A stretch of 64,000 nt of DNA from Paenibacillus terrigena DSM 21567 (GCF_000374845.1 NZ_KB895413.1:496001-560000), one strand, 5' to 3'; numbered from the stretch's first letter, positions 52,625-62,203 are shown. Notes: generated by a model from the letters alone, not told the origin. Made by a program: numbers and translations.

Positions 52625-53599
52625 GTGAAAAAGTTGCTATATACATTTGCAATGATTGGCGCAATATCTATCGGTTCAACTGTATTCGCTACGGGGGGAA
52701 TATGCATTACGGTAAAAAATAAACAATTACCAACCGACAGTCCGCCCATTTACGATCAAGGCAGAGTACAGGTTCCACTCCGCGCAGTCTCTGAAGCACT
52801 AGGCGCCACGGTAGATTGGAATCAGAAATCCAAAACCGTGACAGTCCGCAAATGGTCGGAGATCGTTATGCTAACCGTAGGAAAAAAGACAGCTTCAGTT
52901 GGAAAAGAAGGAGGCACAGGGGATTCATCAGAGAAGATCAACTTGGATGTTTCTGTAAAAACCTTCAAAAATCGTGTGTATGTTCCTCTTCGGTTTGTAT
53001 CGGAGCGATATGGCTATAAGGTCGATTGGAACAACAATACGGTCTCCATTCAGTCACCGCTGGATCAGAATCAAAAAGCCGCGCTTTATTCAGGTGACCT
53101 GCAGACGAGTAGAAAATTTGTCATGGATGCGATGCACTCAGGATTTGGTCACTACGAGCATATGCCATTACAAACCTTGCATGCGCACGAGGACTACAGT
53201 ACGACCTTCATCTTCCCCGAGGGAGAGGTATTGCGATTTTTTGCAATTGAAGGGAATGAAACGGTAACACATTTTGAATATCAGGACGATTTGCTCGTGG
53301 CGACCTGGCAGGCTCATCTCAATAAGAACGGAGAGGATTCCATTCAGCAATTATTGAAGGATAATCTCATTGATCGTACAGGACCGACACCGAAAATCAA
53401 TAAATCCTTTTTATACTACAGCCACGGCATTATGGGGGATAGCAGTTGGGAGGAATCCGGCCAAATCAGTATAGGTGGTAAAGCTACCCAAACAGGCTTT
53501 ATAAGTGAGGTGGCAGGAGGGGTGAAGGACTCTTCCGGGACAATCACACTGACACGACAGGATGAAATTCGGAAGGAAGTTATTAAAATACCGCAATAA
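52625..53599 (+). CDS. Secreted copper-amine-oxidase N-terminal domain protein
   Basis: 324 residues from GTG 52625. Signal peptide MKKLLYTFAMIGAISIGSTV (cleaved near FA|TG). Residues 40-145 hold the repeat typical of PF07833: VQVPLRAVSEALGATVDWNQ and VYVPLRFVSERYGYKVDWNN. The C-terminal 170 residues match nothing I know. These domains are common in Paenibacillus cell-wall-associated proteins. Stands alone. Confidence 0.85.
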   Translation: MKKLLYTFAMIGAISIGSTVFATGGICITVKNKQLPTDSPPIYDQGRVQVPLRAVSEALGATVDWNQKSKTVTVRKWSEIVMLTVGKKTASVGKEGGTGDSSEKINLDVSVKTFKNRVYVPLRFVSERYGYKVDWNNNTVSIQSPLDQNQKAALYSGDLQTSRKFVMDAMHSGFGHYEHMPLQTLHAHEDYSTTFIFPEGEVLRFFAIEGNETVTHFEYQDDLLVATWQAHLNKNGEDSIQQLLKDNLIDRTGPTPKINKSFLYYSHGIMGDSSWEESGQISIGGKATQTGFISEVAGGVKDSSGTITLTRQDEIRKEVIKIPQ

Positions 53600-53737
53600 T
53601 TACGAGTCATTGGCCATGAGACACTCGTGGGAGCGCAACGAATACCTCATACTTATCTGAAAACCGGCCGAGCATGCACCAATCCTGCGTGCCCTTAATG
53701 AACTGTAAGATCGTTTGGCAAGCCTGCCTTTTTCCCG

Positions 53738-53768
53738 CTAACGGGCAGGAAAATTGAATAAAATCCCG
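53738..53768 (+). repeat. Interspersed repeat R2
   Basis: CTAACGGGCAGGAAAATTGA then ATAAAATCCC, preceded by GCCTGCCTTTTTCCCG that forms a hairpin with CGGGCAGG. Confidence 0.5.
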
Positions 53769-53815
53769 AATAATACAATAGTGATATGTTCCTCATTCAG
53801 GTCAGGAGGGATAGA

Positions 53816-54352
53816 GTGGTACAAAGGCATGAAAATCTAAAAAGTGTATCTGTTAGCACCCGCTTAATCGCCTTTTTGTGGGATTATGTTATCATTTTGG
53901 GTTATCTCTTTCTGTTGTTCGGAGTATCTTTTCTGGTAAAACCGTTGCTGATTCCACTGTTTAGGGCAAGCCCTTTATCAGGAGAAATTACAGGGTTTCT
54001 ATTGATTACGTTGCCTGTATATCTTTATTTTGCCTTAAGTGAGGGGTCGAAATCGCATGCGACATGGGGAAAACAAAAAATGGGGATTGTGGTTACGGAC
54101 GTGATTGGTCAACCAATCGGACTTGGAAACTCTCTTTTACGCTCTGCCATAAAATTCATCCCATGGGAACTGGCTCATTTCACCATTTGGCATATTGTCA
54201 TCCCTTCTGATTATCCAGATTATTTAATATATTCATTATTTATCGCGGTTTATGGACTGGTGTTTATTTACCTGATAAGTCCCTTAATGAACAAAAATAG
54301 ACAAACTATTTATGATTTTATTGCGGGGACCGTTATTAGGCACAAGGATTAA
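53816..54352 (+). CDS. RDD-family membrane protein
   Basis: 178 residues from GTG 53816 (AGGAGGG five bases upstream; ATG 53786 lacks a site). The RDD layout is visible: STRLIAFLWDYVIIL (the Arg and Asp), ATWGKQKMGIVV and KNRQTIYDFIAGT. Three or four helices. RDD proteins take part in Na+/H+ exchange or envelope assembly; function here is open. Confidence 0.88.
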   Translation: MVQRHENLKSVSVSTRLIAFLWDYVIILGYLFLLFGVSFLVKPLLIPLFRASPLSGEITGFLLITLPVYLYFALSEGSKSHATWGKQKMGIVVTDVIGQPIGLGNSLLRSAIKFIPWELAHFTIWHIVIPSDYPDYLIYSLFIAVYGLVFIYLISPLMNKNRQTIYDFIAGTVIRHKD

Positions 54353-54392
54353 GTGATCTTTAGGGCAAAAAAAAATAATAGGTAAAATCCAA

Positions 54393-54424
54393 AAGGAACC
54401 GTTACAAAATGGCGGTTCTTTTTG
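54393..54424 (+). terminator. Terminator of the RDD gene
   Basis: AAGGAACCG and CGGTTCTTT around an 11-base loop, then TTTTG. Confidence 0.75.
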
Positions 54425-54459
54425 CCAAGAAAAATTGAACGTATTTAGGGAGTGCTATT

Positions 54460-55215
54460 ATGCTTAGTTATAAGAACACGACAACGGAAATTTCAAATAG
54501 TGGGATTGATACAGTTGTTCTATCGGTTGGAGCAACGGAACAGTTTGGACCTAATTTGCCAATGCATTTAGATACGCTTATCGCAGAGCTATACGCCGAT
54601 GCTTATGGAAGAGAATTAAATGCTTACGTGTTACCTACAATTCCGTTTAATACCTCTGAAGAACATGCCAATTTCAAAGGAACAGTTACGGTAAGCCCCA
54701 ATATATTAACAGCCATGCTCGAAGAAGTTATGATTAACTTGATAAGACAAGGTTTTAAGAAGTTTTTGGTCTGCACTGGACACGGTGGTTCATATTGGGA
54801 GGGAGCATTCGTCAAGCATATGAATTACAAGTACCCACAGATTATCTTAATTTCCGCAAATCATAACAATCATAGTGCATGGGAAGAAGCAGTTGAAACG
54901 GCAGGGTTACAAGGCTTAAACGAAATGCACGGTGGGCTATTGTCCGTTTGTACAGCGATGTGGCTTTGCCCAGAACTAGTTAAAACAATATCAATGGGTT
55001 CAGATATACCTTCAGAAAACCGTCTTTATGCAGATTACTTAGGATGGGATAAACTAACTCAGGATGGTTGTTGGGGAAAGTTTGGAGAAGGAAGTTATTC
55101 ACACGAGGAACTGGCTGAGAAAGGAAAGCTATTTTGGAACACATTTATTAACAAAAGGACTCAAGGCCTGAAACAAATCCTAGATGAGGGGTACCGTCGA
55201 AAAACTCAAGCATGA
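54460..55215 (+). CDS. Creatininase-family protein
   Basis: 251 residues. Metal-ligand blocks are SVGATEQFGPNLPMHLDT (Glu and Asp kept, the usual EQHG His is Phe), CTGHGGSYWE (the NGHGGN block) and NEMHGGLLS (the HAGExETS block, which here lacks the standard Glu order). Members hydrolyse creatinine or open-ring formamides. The changed first His means the metal site may differ, so the reaction is uncertain. No partner genes. Confidence 0.82.
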   Translation: MLSYKNTTTEISNSGIDTVVLSVGATEQFGPNLPMHLDTLIAELYADAYGRELNAYVLPTIPFNTSEEHANFKGTVTVSPNILTAMLEEVMINLIRQGFKKFLVCTGHGGSYWEGAFVKHMNYKYPQIILISANHNNHSAWEEAVETAGLQGLNEMHGGLLSVCTAMWLCPELVKTISMGSDIPSENRLYADYLGWDKLTQDGCWGKFGEGSYSHEELAEKGKLFWNTFINKRTQGLKQILDEGYRRKTQA

Positions 55216-55239
55216 TACATCAAGACACGATAGTTAATC

Positions 55240-55280
55240 AAAACAAGGATCAGAGCGCCGCGCCATCTGCTCCTTGTTTT
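55240..55280 (+). terminator. Terminator of the creatininase-like gene
   Basis: AAAACAAGGA and TCCTTGTTTT with an inner CAGA/TCTG stem, then ATTAG. Confidence 0.8.
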
Positions 55281-55430
55281 ATTAGCGAACGTGCAGTTAT
55301 AAGCGGTTTGATATCTTAAATAAAATTATATATTAAAATATTGATTTTCTTTGTCGCTCTTTAGCATGGAACCTTTTCTAGTAGATTGTTAATCGAACTT
55401 TATTTTTAACCAAAAGTATGTTAATATATA

Positions 55431-55447
55431 ACCGACAGGCAGTCGGT
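55431..55447. promoter_or_regulatory. Palindromic TetR operator
   Basis: ACCGACAGGCAGTCGGT is a 6+5+6 inverted repeat 22 bases before the TetR start and directly after the -10-like TTAATATAT. Autorepression is likely. Confidence 0.65.
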
Positions 55448-55468
55448 CTATAGATTGGAGATGTAAAA

Positions 55469-56116
55469 ATGAGAGTTGTAAAAGAAGCGGAGGAACGCAG
55501 GAACGAAATACTTGACGCGGCGGATGAGCTTTTCGGTCAGAAGGGCTTTGACGGCACAAGTACAAACGATATTCTCGAAAAGGTCGGAATTGCGCGGGGA
55601 ACGCTTTATTACCACTTCAAGTCGAAGGAGGATATTATGGACGCGCTGATTGAGCGGTATAATGTCCGTATTTTAGGTGCGGCGCAGGAAATCGCTGTAG
55701 ATAAAAGCATACCCGTAATCGAGCGCGTGATCCGCGCTGTAATGGCACTGAACATAAGTGGCGGAAGCAGCAAGGAAATTATGGACCACATTCACAAGCC
55801 GCAGAACGCGCTTATGCATCAGAAAATACAAAAGGTCATCATCAACGGACTTCCGCCGATACTAACGGGAATCATCCGCGAGGGCATTGAGCAGGGAATG
55901 TTCAGCACACCGTTTCCGTATGAATGCATGGAGATGGTTGTGATCTATGCGAATACCGTTTTTGATGATGATATGGTTACAATGACGAACGAGGAGCGCG
56001 GTTCACGAATGCTGGCGTTTGTTTGCAACGTAGAAAGGCTGCTCGGTGCAGAAAGCGGAAGTCTTATGGAGACTATGCAGATGTTTGGTAGAGGTGATGG
56101 AAGCAGCGATGAATAA
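55469..56116 (+). CDS. TetR-family regulator of the export cassette
   Basis: 215 residues. The DNA-binding domain reads RRNEILDAADELFGQKGFDG, then TSTNDILEKVGIARGTLYYH and FKSKEDI. The C-terminal ligand domain resembles clostridial TetR proteins. ATG follows GGAGATGTAAAA. It overlaps the MFS gene by 8 bases. It probably represses itself and the following MFS and ABC genes through the palindrome at 55431. Confidence 0.92.
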   Translation: MRVVKEAEERRNEILDAADELFGQKGFDGTSTNDILEKVGIARGTLYYHFKSKEDIMDALIERYNVRILGAAQEIAVDKSIPVIERVIRAVMALNISGGSSKEIMDHIHKPQNALMHQKIQKVIINGLPPILTGIIREGIEQGMFSTPFPYECMEMVVIYANTVFDDDMVTMTNEERGSRMLAFVCNVERLLGAESGSLMETMQMFGRGDGSSDE

Positions 56117-57407
56117 GTCAGGAAAATCTTTTAGAAAATTTCTTCTCTTGTGGTCGGGACAGCTTATTTCAGCAATAGGAAGCGGGCTTACGTCGTTCGG
56201 GCTGGGGATTTATGTTTACCAGCAGACGGGAATGGCATCGGCAATGGCACTTGTAACCTTGCTTGCGTTCATGCCTTCGCTTCTCTTAAGCGCCTTTGCG
56301 GGAGTGCTTGCGGACCGCTATGATCGTAGACTATTAATGGTGTTAGGTGACGGTCTTTCCGCGATAGGACTTGTATTCATCCTAATTTGTATGCTTCGCG
56401 GAGAAGCACAGCTATGGCAAATTTGTGTGGGAGTTACAATAAGCTCGGTGTTTGCATCGCTGCTTGAACCCGCCTACAAAGCTACGGTTACAGATTTACT
56501 TACCGAGGAGCAGTACACGAAGGCAAGCGGTCTTGTCCAGGTGGCGGGCTCGGCCAAATTTTTGATCTCTCCTGTAATAGCGGGATTTTTGCTTACTGTT
56601 TCGGATATAAAGCTATTGCTTGTCATTGACATTTGCACTTTTTTTGTCACCGTTACTACGACTCTTGCTGTACGCAGTGGTCTTGCTTCCAAGACAATCG
56701 CACAGGCAAAATCATTTATCCACGAATTCAGAGACGGTTGGAGCGCAGTTTCTGAAAACAGAGGTGTGCTTGTTCTTGTGATCATGACATCGGTGCTGAC
56801 ATTTTTCCTTGGAGTTATTGAAACACTTTCCATACCGATGTTGCTTACTTTTACGGACAGCTCCGTCGTAGGAACGCTTGAAACCATTGTCGCTTCGGGA
56901 ATGCTCGTATCCAGTGTGATTATAGGATTTCTTCCAATAAAAAAAGGCTATGTGAAAATCCTTTCGATTTCGCTGTTTTGTGTAGGAATATTTATGGCAG
57001 CGTTCGGATTCCGCGAAAATATTATCTTGATCTGTATTTCGGGATTTCTCTTTTTTGCAATGATGCCGTTTGCAAACGTAAGTCTGGATTTTCTTGTTCG
57101 CACCAACATTGATAATTCCGTTCAGGGCAGAGCGTGGGCACTTATCGGAATCATTTCTCAGCTTGGATTTGTTGCCGCTTATGCACTTTCGGGTGTGCTG
57201 GCGGATTATGTGTTCACTCCTTTATTCGTTGAAGGTGGCGTGCTTGCTGACAGTGTGGGAAAGGTCATCGGCACGGGCAATGGCAGAGGAACGGGATTTC
57301 TCATTATCATCGCTGGGATGCTGTTATGTGTGACTTCGGTCATTCTGTATAACTTAAAATCGGTTAAAAAGCTTGAATACAGAGGTGACTTATGTATTTC
57401 AGAATAA
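56109..57407 (+). CDS. MFS transporter (enterobactin/macrolide-exporter type)
   Basis: 432 residues, about 12 helices. The start MNKSGKSFRKFLLLWSGQLI and the motif GVLADRYDRRLLMVLGDGLS match the MefA/EntS branch of the MFS. The protein is a drug or siderophore exporter by family. The last 16 bases overlap the FtsX permease gene. Codon choice (many AAG-rich, GCG, CTT codons) differs from the neighbours and looks clostridial, so the cassette 55469-60473 was probably acquired as one piece. Confidence 0.9.
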   Translation: MNKSGKSFRKFLLLWSGQLISAIGSGLTSFGLGIYVYQQTGMASAMALVTLLAFMPSLLLSAFAGVLADRYDRRLLMVLGDGLSAIGLVFILICMLRGEAQLWQICVGVTISSVFASLLEPAYKATVTDLLTEEQYTKASGLVQVAGSAKFLISPVIAGFLLTVSDIKLLLVIDICTFFVTVTTTLAVRSGLASKTIAQAKSFIHEFRDGWSAVSENRGVLVLVIMTSVLTFFLGVIETLSIPMLLTFTDSSVVGTLETIVASGMLVSSVIIGFLPIKKGYVKILSISLFCVGIFMAAFGFRENIILICISGFLFFAMMPFANVSLDFLVRTNIDNSVQGRAWALIGIISQLGFVAAYALSGVLADYVFTPLFVEGGVLADSVGKVIGTGNGRGTGFLIIIAGMLLCVTSVILYNLKSVKKLEYRGDLCISE

Positions 57408-59710
57408 TTCGCAATGACATATCAAAAAGCAAACTGATCACGTTGACAACCATGATATTTGTTGCTGCCGCGGCGATGCTTGTTTCTCTCGCGGTGATAC
57501 TCGTCGTCAATCTATCGGGCGCGATAGATACGCTTATGACGCGGGCAGAAACTCCGCATTTTATGCAGATGCATTCGGGTGAAATGGATACTGATCGACT
57601 AACGGAATTTGCGGAGCAGAACAGCAATGTCGATGAATTTCAGGTGCTAGAATTCCTCAATATGGACGGCGCGCGGATTATATTAGGCGATAATTCGCTT
57701 GCGGATAATGTTCAGGATAACGGATTCAGCTTCCAGAGCGAAAAATTCGATTATCTTCTTGATCTTGACGGAAACATCATAAACGTATCCGACGGCGAGC
57801 TTTATGTTCCAATAAATTATATGAGGGATAACACCACAAAGGTCGGCGACAAGGCAGTAATAAGCGGGAAGGAATTTACCGTTGCGGGATTTCTCCGCGA
57901 TTCGCAGATGAATTCCACGCTCTCTTCCTCAAAGAGATTTCTTGTAAGTAGAAATGATTACGCGGAAATTAAAAACCTTGGAAGTATGGAGTATCTGATT
58001 GAGTTCAGGTTAAAGGATTTGTCGGCACTCGGCGCATTCGAAACCGCTTATGCCTCCGCAGGACTTGAAGCGAACGGACCAACGATTACATATCCGCTTT
58101 TCAAAACGATCAACGCAATTTCCGACGGGATGATGATTGGGGTAATCCTTCTTGTTAGCGTGCTTGTCGTTGCTATCGCATTTATGTGCATACGCTTTAC
58201 GCTGCTTGCGAAGATCGAAGACGACTACCGCGAAATAGGCGTTATGAAGGCAATAGGGCTGCGTGTTTCCGACATAAAGAAGATTTATCTTGCCAAATAC
58301 GCGGCTATTGCGGCGGCAGGCTGTATTCTCGGTTTTGCACTCTCGTTCGTATTCAAAGGCATGCTTCTCGAAAATATACGGCTTTATATGGGTGAAAGCG
58401 ATAATTCTTCTTTTGCCGTGGCTTTCGGAATAATCGGCATACTGCTTGTATTCCTTGCAATTATTGCTTATGTAAGCGGAGTGCTGAGACGTTTTCGGAA
58501 AATATCCGCTGCGGAAGCCATACGCTTTGGCACTTCACAGGAAAAAACCGCAGGTGCAAATCGTTTTTCCCTAAGCGGAAACAGGCTTTTTGGCACGAAT
58601 ATTTTTCTCGGTATCAAGGATGTTCTCGCAAGGAAAAGACTTTATGCTACAATGCTTGCGGTGCTGGTGATTTCGGCATTTATCATGATTGTTCCTCAGA
58701 ACCTCTACAACACGATTTCCTCAAAAAGCTTCATCAACTATATGGGGATAGGAAACTACGATATGCGTATTGACATTCAGCAGACCGACAATATATCTGA
58801 ACAAGCCGCTGAAATATTAAAGACGATGAAAAGCGACAGTGCCATTTCACAGTATGCCGTGCTTACAACAAAAACTTTCAAAGCAAAGACGGCGGACGGG
58901 TCGGAAGAAAATATAAAAATTGAGCTCGGCGACCATTCGATATTCCCTATAGAATATTCCCAGGGCAGAGCGCCCGCCGCAGAAGACGAAATTGCGCTTT
59001 CGGCTTTGAACGCCGATGAGTTGAGCAAAAAAGTTGGCGAAGTCATTCCTCTGGTCATTCAGGGGAAGGAGAAAAATCTCACGGTAAGCGGAATTTATTC
59101 CGACATCACTAACGGCGGGAAAACCGCAAAGGCTGTTTTCACCGACAATTCGGCCAACATCATGTGGTTTGTTATCTGCGCGGAGCTTTCGGATCCATCT
59201 CTTGTCGACGAAAAAACTTCGGAATATGGGGATAGGTTTGTTTTTGCAAAAGTTTCAGACATTGATAAATTTGTTGCACAGACATTCGGCTCGACAATAA
59301 GCTCCGTCAAAAAGGCCTCTAATGCCGCAATTGCTGTTGCACTGATGATAACGGTATTGGTTACACTGTTGTTTATGAAAATGCTTGTCGCAAAAGACAG
59401 GTATTCCATTGCCGTCATGAAAGCGTTCGGTTTTACTAACTCGGATATTACGGCGCAGTATGTTTCGCGTTCGGTATTCGTTCTGATTGTCGGAATTGTT
59501 CTCGGCACGCTTCTGGCGAACACGCTCGGAGAGATGCTCGCGGGCGCGGTCATCTCCACGTTTGGAGCGTCGACATTTCATTTTGCGGTCAATCCGCTTT
59601 CGGCGTATCTGCTTAGTCCGCTGATGATGATAGGCTCGGTACTTATCGCAACCATGATCGGCACATCGGGCGCAGGACAAATTAAAATTCCCGAACATAT
59701 AAAGGAGTAG
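57392..59710 (+). CDS. FtsX-type ABC transporter permease
   Basis: 772 residues with two FtsX domains: helices near 18-40, 240-265, 290-315 and 345-370 in the first half, then again near 425-445 and three at the end (650-760). Extracytoplasmic domains lie between. GVMKAIGLRVSDIKKIYLAK and VMKAFGFTNSDITAQYVSRS are the two signature loops that contact the ATPase. This is the family of BceB/MacB-like peptide or drug pumps. It is followed 4 bases later by its ATPase gene. Confidence 0.93.
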   Translation: MYFRIIRNDISKSKLITLTTMIFVAAAAMLVSLAVILVVNLSGAIDTLMTRAETPHFMQMHSGEMDTDRLTEFAEQNSNVDEFQVLEFLNMDGARIILGDNSLADNVQDNGFSFQSEKFDYLLDLDGNIINVSDGELYVPINYMRDNTTKVGDKAVISGKEFTVAGFLRDSQMNSTLSSSKRFLVSRNDYAEIKNLGSMEYLIEFRLKDLSALGAFETAYASAGLEANGPTITYPLFKTINAISDGMMIGVILLVSVLVVAIAFMCIRFTLLAKIEDDYREIGVMKAIGLRVSDIKKIYLAKYAAIAAAGCILGFALSFVFKGMLLENIRLYMGESDNSSFAVAFGIIGILLVFLAIIAYVSGVLRRFRKISAAEAIRFGTSQEKTAGANRFSLSGNRLFGTNIFLGIKDVLARKRLYATMLAVLVISAFIMIVPQNLYNTISSKSFINYMGIGNYDMRIDIQQTDNISEQAAEILKTMKSDSAISQYAVLTTKTFKAKTADGSEENIKIELGDHSIFPIEYSQGRAPAAEDEIALSALNADELSKKVGEVIPLVIQGKEKNLTVSGIYSDITNGGKTAKAVFTDNSANIMWFVICAELSDPSLVDEKTSEYGDRFVFAKVSDIDKFVAQTFGSTISSVKKASNAAIAVALMITVLVTLLFMKMLVAKDRYSIAVMKAFGFTNSDITAQYVSRSVFVLIVGIVLGTLLANTLGEMLAGAVISTFGASTFHFAVNPLSAYLLSPLMMIGSVLIATMIGTSGAGQIKIPEHIKE

Positions 59711-59714
59711 GCAT

Positions 59715-60473
59715 ATGAAGAAGATTATTATCGGTGATCATATCGTAAAATCTTTCGGCGAGGGCGATGAGAAGCGCAATGTTCTCGACGGAGTGTCCGT
59801 TGAAATAAACGAGGGCGAGTTCGTTGCGGTTATGGGACCTTCGGGCTCGGGAAAATCGACGTTGATGTTTGCGCTGAGCGGAACGGATGACGTTAATAGC
59901 GGAAAGATCGTTTTTGACAGCAAGGATTTATCGGCGCTCGGGGAGAATGAGCTTGCAGATATACGCAGAACAAAAATGGGATTTGTTTTTCAGCAGCCAA
60001 CGATGCTAAAAAATCTGAATATCCTCGACAACATCATTCTTCCATCCATGCGCGGTAACAGAAAAAACGCTGCAAAAATAACGGAGAAGGCAAGAGCGCT
60101 TATGAAAAGGACAGGCATTGCGGAGCTTGAAAAGCGCAACATTACACAGGTATCGGGAGGTCAGCTTCAGCGTGCGGGAATATGTCGCGCGCTTATGAGC
60201 AATCCGAAAGTTATTTTCGGTGATGAGCCGACTGGCGCACTTAACTCAAAATCTGCGCAGGAGATCATGGACATCTTTTCCGAAATCAACGCGGAAGGTA
60301 CTGCGGTTATGCTCGTAACTCACGATGCAAAGATTGCAGCGCGGACAGAACGAATTATGTTTATGCGCGACGGAAAAATCGTGGGCGAAATGCGACTTCA
60401 GAAATTCAGCGGCACAGATATTGATGACAGGATGGAAATAGTCACAGCGAAAATGCGGGAAAAAGGAATCTAA
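59715..60473 (+). CDS. ABC transporter ATP-binding protein (MacB/BceA-type)
   Basis: 252 residues. Walker A GPSGSGKST, Q-loop FVFQQPTML, signature VSGGQLQR, Walker B VIFGDEPTGAL and the switch His in LVTHDAK are all present, as in the LolD/MacB family. AAAGGAG lies before the ATG. It powers the FtsX permease. This is the last gene of the TetR cassette. Confidence 0.95.
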   Translation: MKKIIIGDHIVKSFGEGDEKRNVLDGVSVEINEGEFVAVMGPSGSGKSTLMFALSGTDDVNSGKIVFDSKDLSALGENELADIRRTKMGFVFQQPTMLKNLNILDNIILPSMRGNRKNAAKITEKARALMKRTGIAELEKRNITQVSGGQLQRAGICRALMSNPKVIFGDEPTGALNSKSAQEIMDIFSEINAEGTAVMLVTHDAKIAARTERIMFMRDGKIVGEMRLQKFSGTDIDDRMEIVTAKMREKGI

Positions 60474-60485
60474 TTTGATGTTTCA

Positions 60486-60607
60486 CGATCATTGCCGATT
60501 ACAATCAAGGTTTGATTCCTGAGTCCGAACTTGCAAAGGCTGAAAAATTACTTAAAAAGCATCCGGAACTAAAATATAAGAATCCTAAACCTTACAAACA
60601 AAAATAA
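60486..60607 (+). pseudogene. C-terminal fragment of an unidentified protein
   Basis: IIADYNQGLIPESELAKAEK, then LLKKHPELKYKNPKPYKQK and a stop. No start. The Lys-rich tail looks like a real protein end, cut off when the cassette was inserted. Confidence 0.4.
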
Positions 60608-60631
60608 AAATCAAGTTAACACTAAAGAGGC

Positions 60632-60672
60632 TGCCTCAAACGTCATCTCGGATGACTTTGAGGCAACCTGCT
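60632..60672 (+). terminator. Hairpin after the cassette
   Basis: TGCCTCAAA and TTTGAGGCA with the inner GTCATC/GATGAC stem. The T-run is weak. It lies between convergent genes. Confidence 0.75.
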
Positions 60673-60685
60673 CCTTAATCCCTTA

Positions 60686-61084
60686 TCATTTATGGTTCTG
60701 GCATACCGTAATCACATTAAAATCATCATCACGCATATTGAAGAAAGATACGAACTCGTTCCGGATGATCCCACCATAAATGATTTGGAATCCCAAACTT
60801 TCTATTAAAGCAGCCGCTTCATCAATATCATCAGCGGGTACGAAGCAAAGCGGCGGAGCCTTATCTGGAATTGGAACATTGTCCATTCCATTGGCATCGA
60901 TCATAACGTCCGTTCCGTTCGGCAAATGCAGGATATGCATGTGACCGAAACGCTCCTGTTGCTCGCTTGAAAGGTTAAATAGCCTGCTGTACTGCTCTGC
61001 CGAATTATCCAGATTTCTGGACCATAGAATTACGGAACTGATCTGACTACGAATGGGATTCTTACTTTCTACAGGTCTCATCAT
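60686..61084 (-). CDS. VOC-family (glyoxalase-like) protein
   Basis: 132 residues from ATG 61084 (AAGGAGGAAGACCACA upstream; ATG 61081 is equal). The VOC fold is seen in QISSVILWSRNLDNSAEQYS at the start and ESLGFQIIYGGII near the end, with the possible metal ligands in GHMHILHLP. It follows the sigma-factor gene by 38 bases on the same strand, so the two are likely co-transcribed. Confidence 0.85.
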   Translation of the reverse strand: MMRPVESKNPIRSQISSVILWSRNLDNSAEQYSRLFNLSSEQQERFGHMHILHLPNGTDVMIDANGMDNVPIPDKAPPLCFVPADDIDEAAALIESLGFQIIYGGIIRNEFVSFFNMRDDDFNVITVCQNHK

Positions 61085-61122
61085 TGTGGTCTTCCTCCTT
61101 GTTTTGAGCTTAAAAGACTGCT

Positions 61123-62067
61123 TTACTCGCGCCAATCTAGGTTTGGAGCTTTCTGCAGCTGCACCGGTACGCCAAGTGTTTTCCCTGCTTCGAGCAACAA
61201 GTCTTTGCAAAAATAATAACCTCGATGATACACAATCTGATTGCTTTCGAAATCAAATTCACGAATATCGTGAAGAGCAAGCCCTTGTTCGGTTTCAGCC
61301 AATACCACGAATACTTTCCGGCCCCACAAAAGTTCCAACGAAACATGCAAAACCGGCCCTCTGTGTTTGAAAGAACCATTAAGCATTTCTCTCTTCGAAT
61401 ATTCCTGAAATCCGGGTTTTGCATCATTATGAATACTTTCCTCAAACATTCCAAGAATACTGTCCACATCGCCGGTTCTCATTGCCTGAAGTAAGGTATC
61501 GAGTAACAAAGCGTTTGATTCAATATTTTCTAGGTGAATTTGATCCGGTAATATGTTGCGTTGCTTGCGGATATTGGCTCTCGCACGGCTAAGAGCTGCA
61601 TAGACTGATCCTTCGGTCATTCGTACCATCCCGGCTACGTCGGAAGCGGTAAATCCGTATACTTCCATGAGCAGGAAAACAGCGATTTGCCTTTGCGGCA
61701 AATATTGGACCAATACTTCAAGTGCCTCAATCATTTCCATCGGATCAACCGCTTCTTCGGGAAAATCGTTGGAGTCCAGTTCTGAATACGTATCCATTGA
61801 TATCTTTTTCTTCCGAAGCCCGTCAATTCTCGTATTTGTAGCAATTCGGAACAAGTAAGATTTTAATGCGAGTGGGTGCCAGATCTGGGCCATTGTTGCA
61901 AAAGCTTTCAATAACGTTTCTTGAAATAGGTCCTCTCCATCCCAAGGAGAACCCGTTAAATAACGGCAATATCTCCAAAGTGATGGGCGGTGCGGCTCGA
62001 TCAGCTCCTCGAATTTCTTATGTAATGCTCGAGTCTCTTCAATAATCGGATCGTAAGATTCGGACAT
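61123..62067 (-). CDS. ECF sigma factor with SnoaL-like C-terminal domain
   Basis: 314 residues from ATG 62067 (GGAAGGG upstream; ATG 62076 abuts it). Region 2 reads YLTGSPWDGEDLFQETLLKA and YLFRIATNTRIDGLRKKK. Region 4 reads LPQRQIAVFLLMEVYGFTAS then MTEGSVYAALSRARANIRK. Residues 195-300 form a SnoaL-like domain (LLQAMRTGDVDSILGMFEES) that in such sigma factors replaces an anti-sigma partner and sets activity. The likely target is its own operon with the VOC gene. Confidence 0.9.
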   Translation of the reverse strand: MSESYDPIIEETRALHKKFEELIEPHRPSLWRYCRYLTGSPWDGEDLFQETLLKAFATMAQIWHPLALKSYLFRIATNTRIDGLRKKKISMDTYSELDSNDFPEEAVDPMEMIEALEVLVQYLPQRQIAVFLLMEVYGFTASDVAGMVRMTEGSVYAALSRARANIRKQRNILPDQIHLENIESNALLLDTLLQAMRTGDVDSILGMFEESIHNDAKPGFQEYSKREMLNGSFKHRGPVLHVSLELLWGRKVFVVLAETEQGLALHDIREFDFESNQIVYHRGYYFCKDLLLEAGKTLGVPVQLQKAPNLDWRE

Positions 62068-62203
62068 GGTATCCATCCCTTCCTGTTTTCCTTATGTAAG
62101 ACGTGTACAATGTTGAAAATCATACGGTCACATTGAAAAAATTTAATTAGCATGATCGCAGTATAATTTCGTCACATAGAAAGGAATCCCCTGCATATTA
62201 CTT

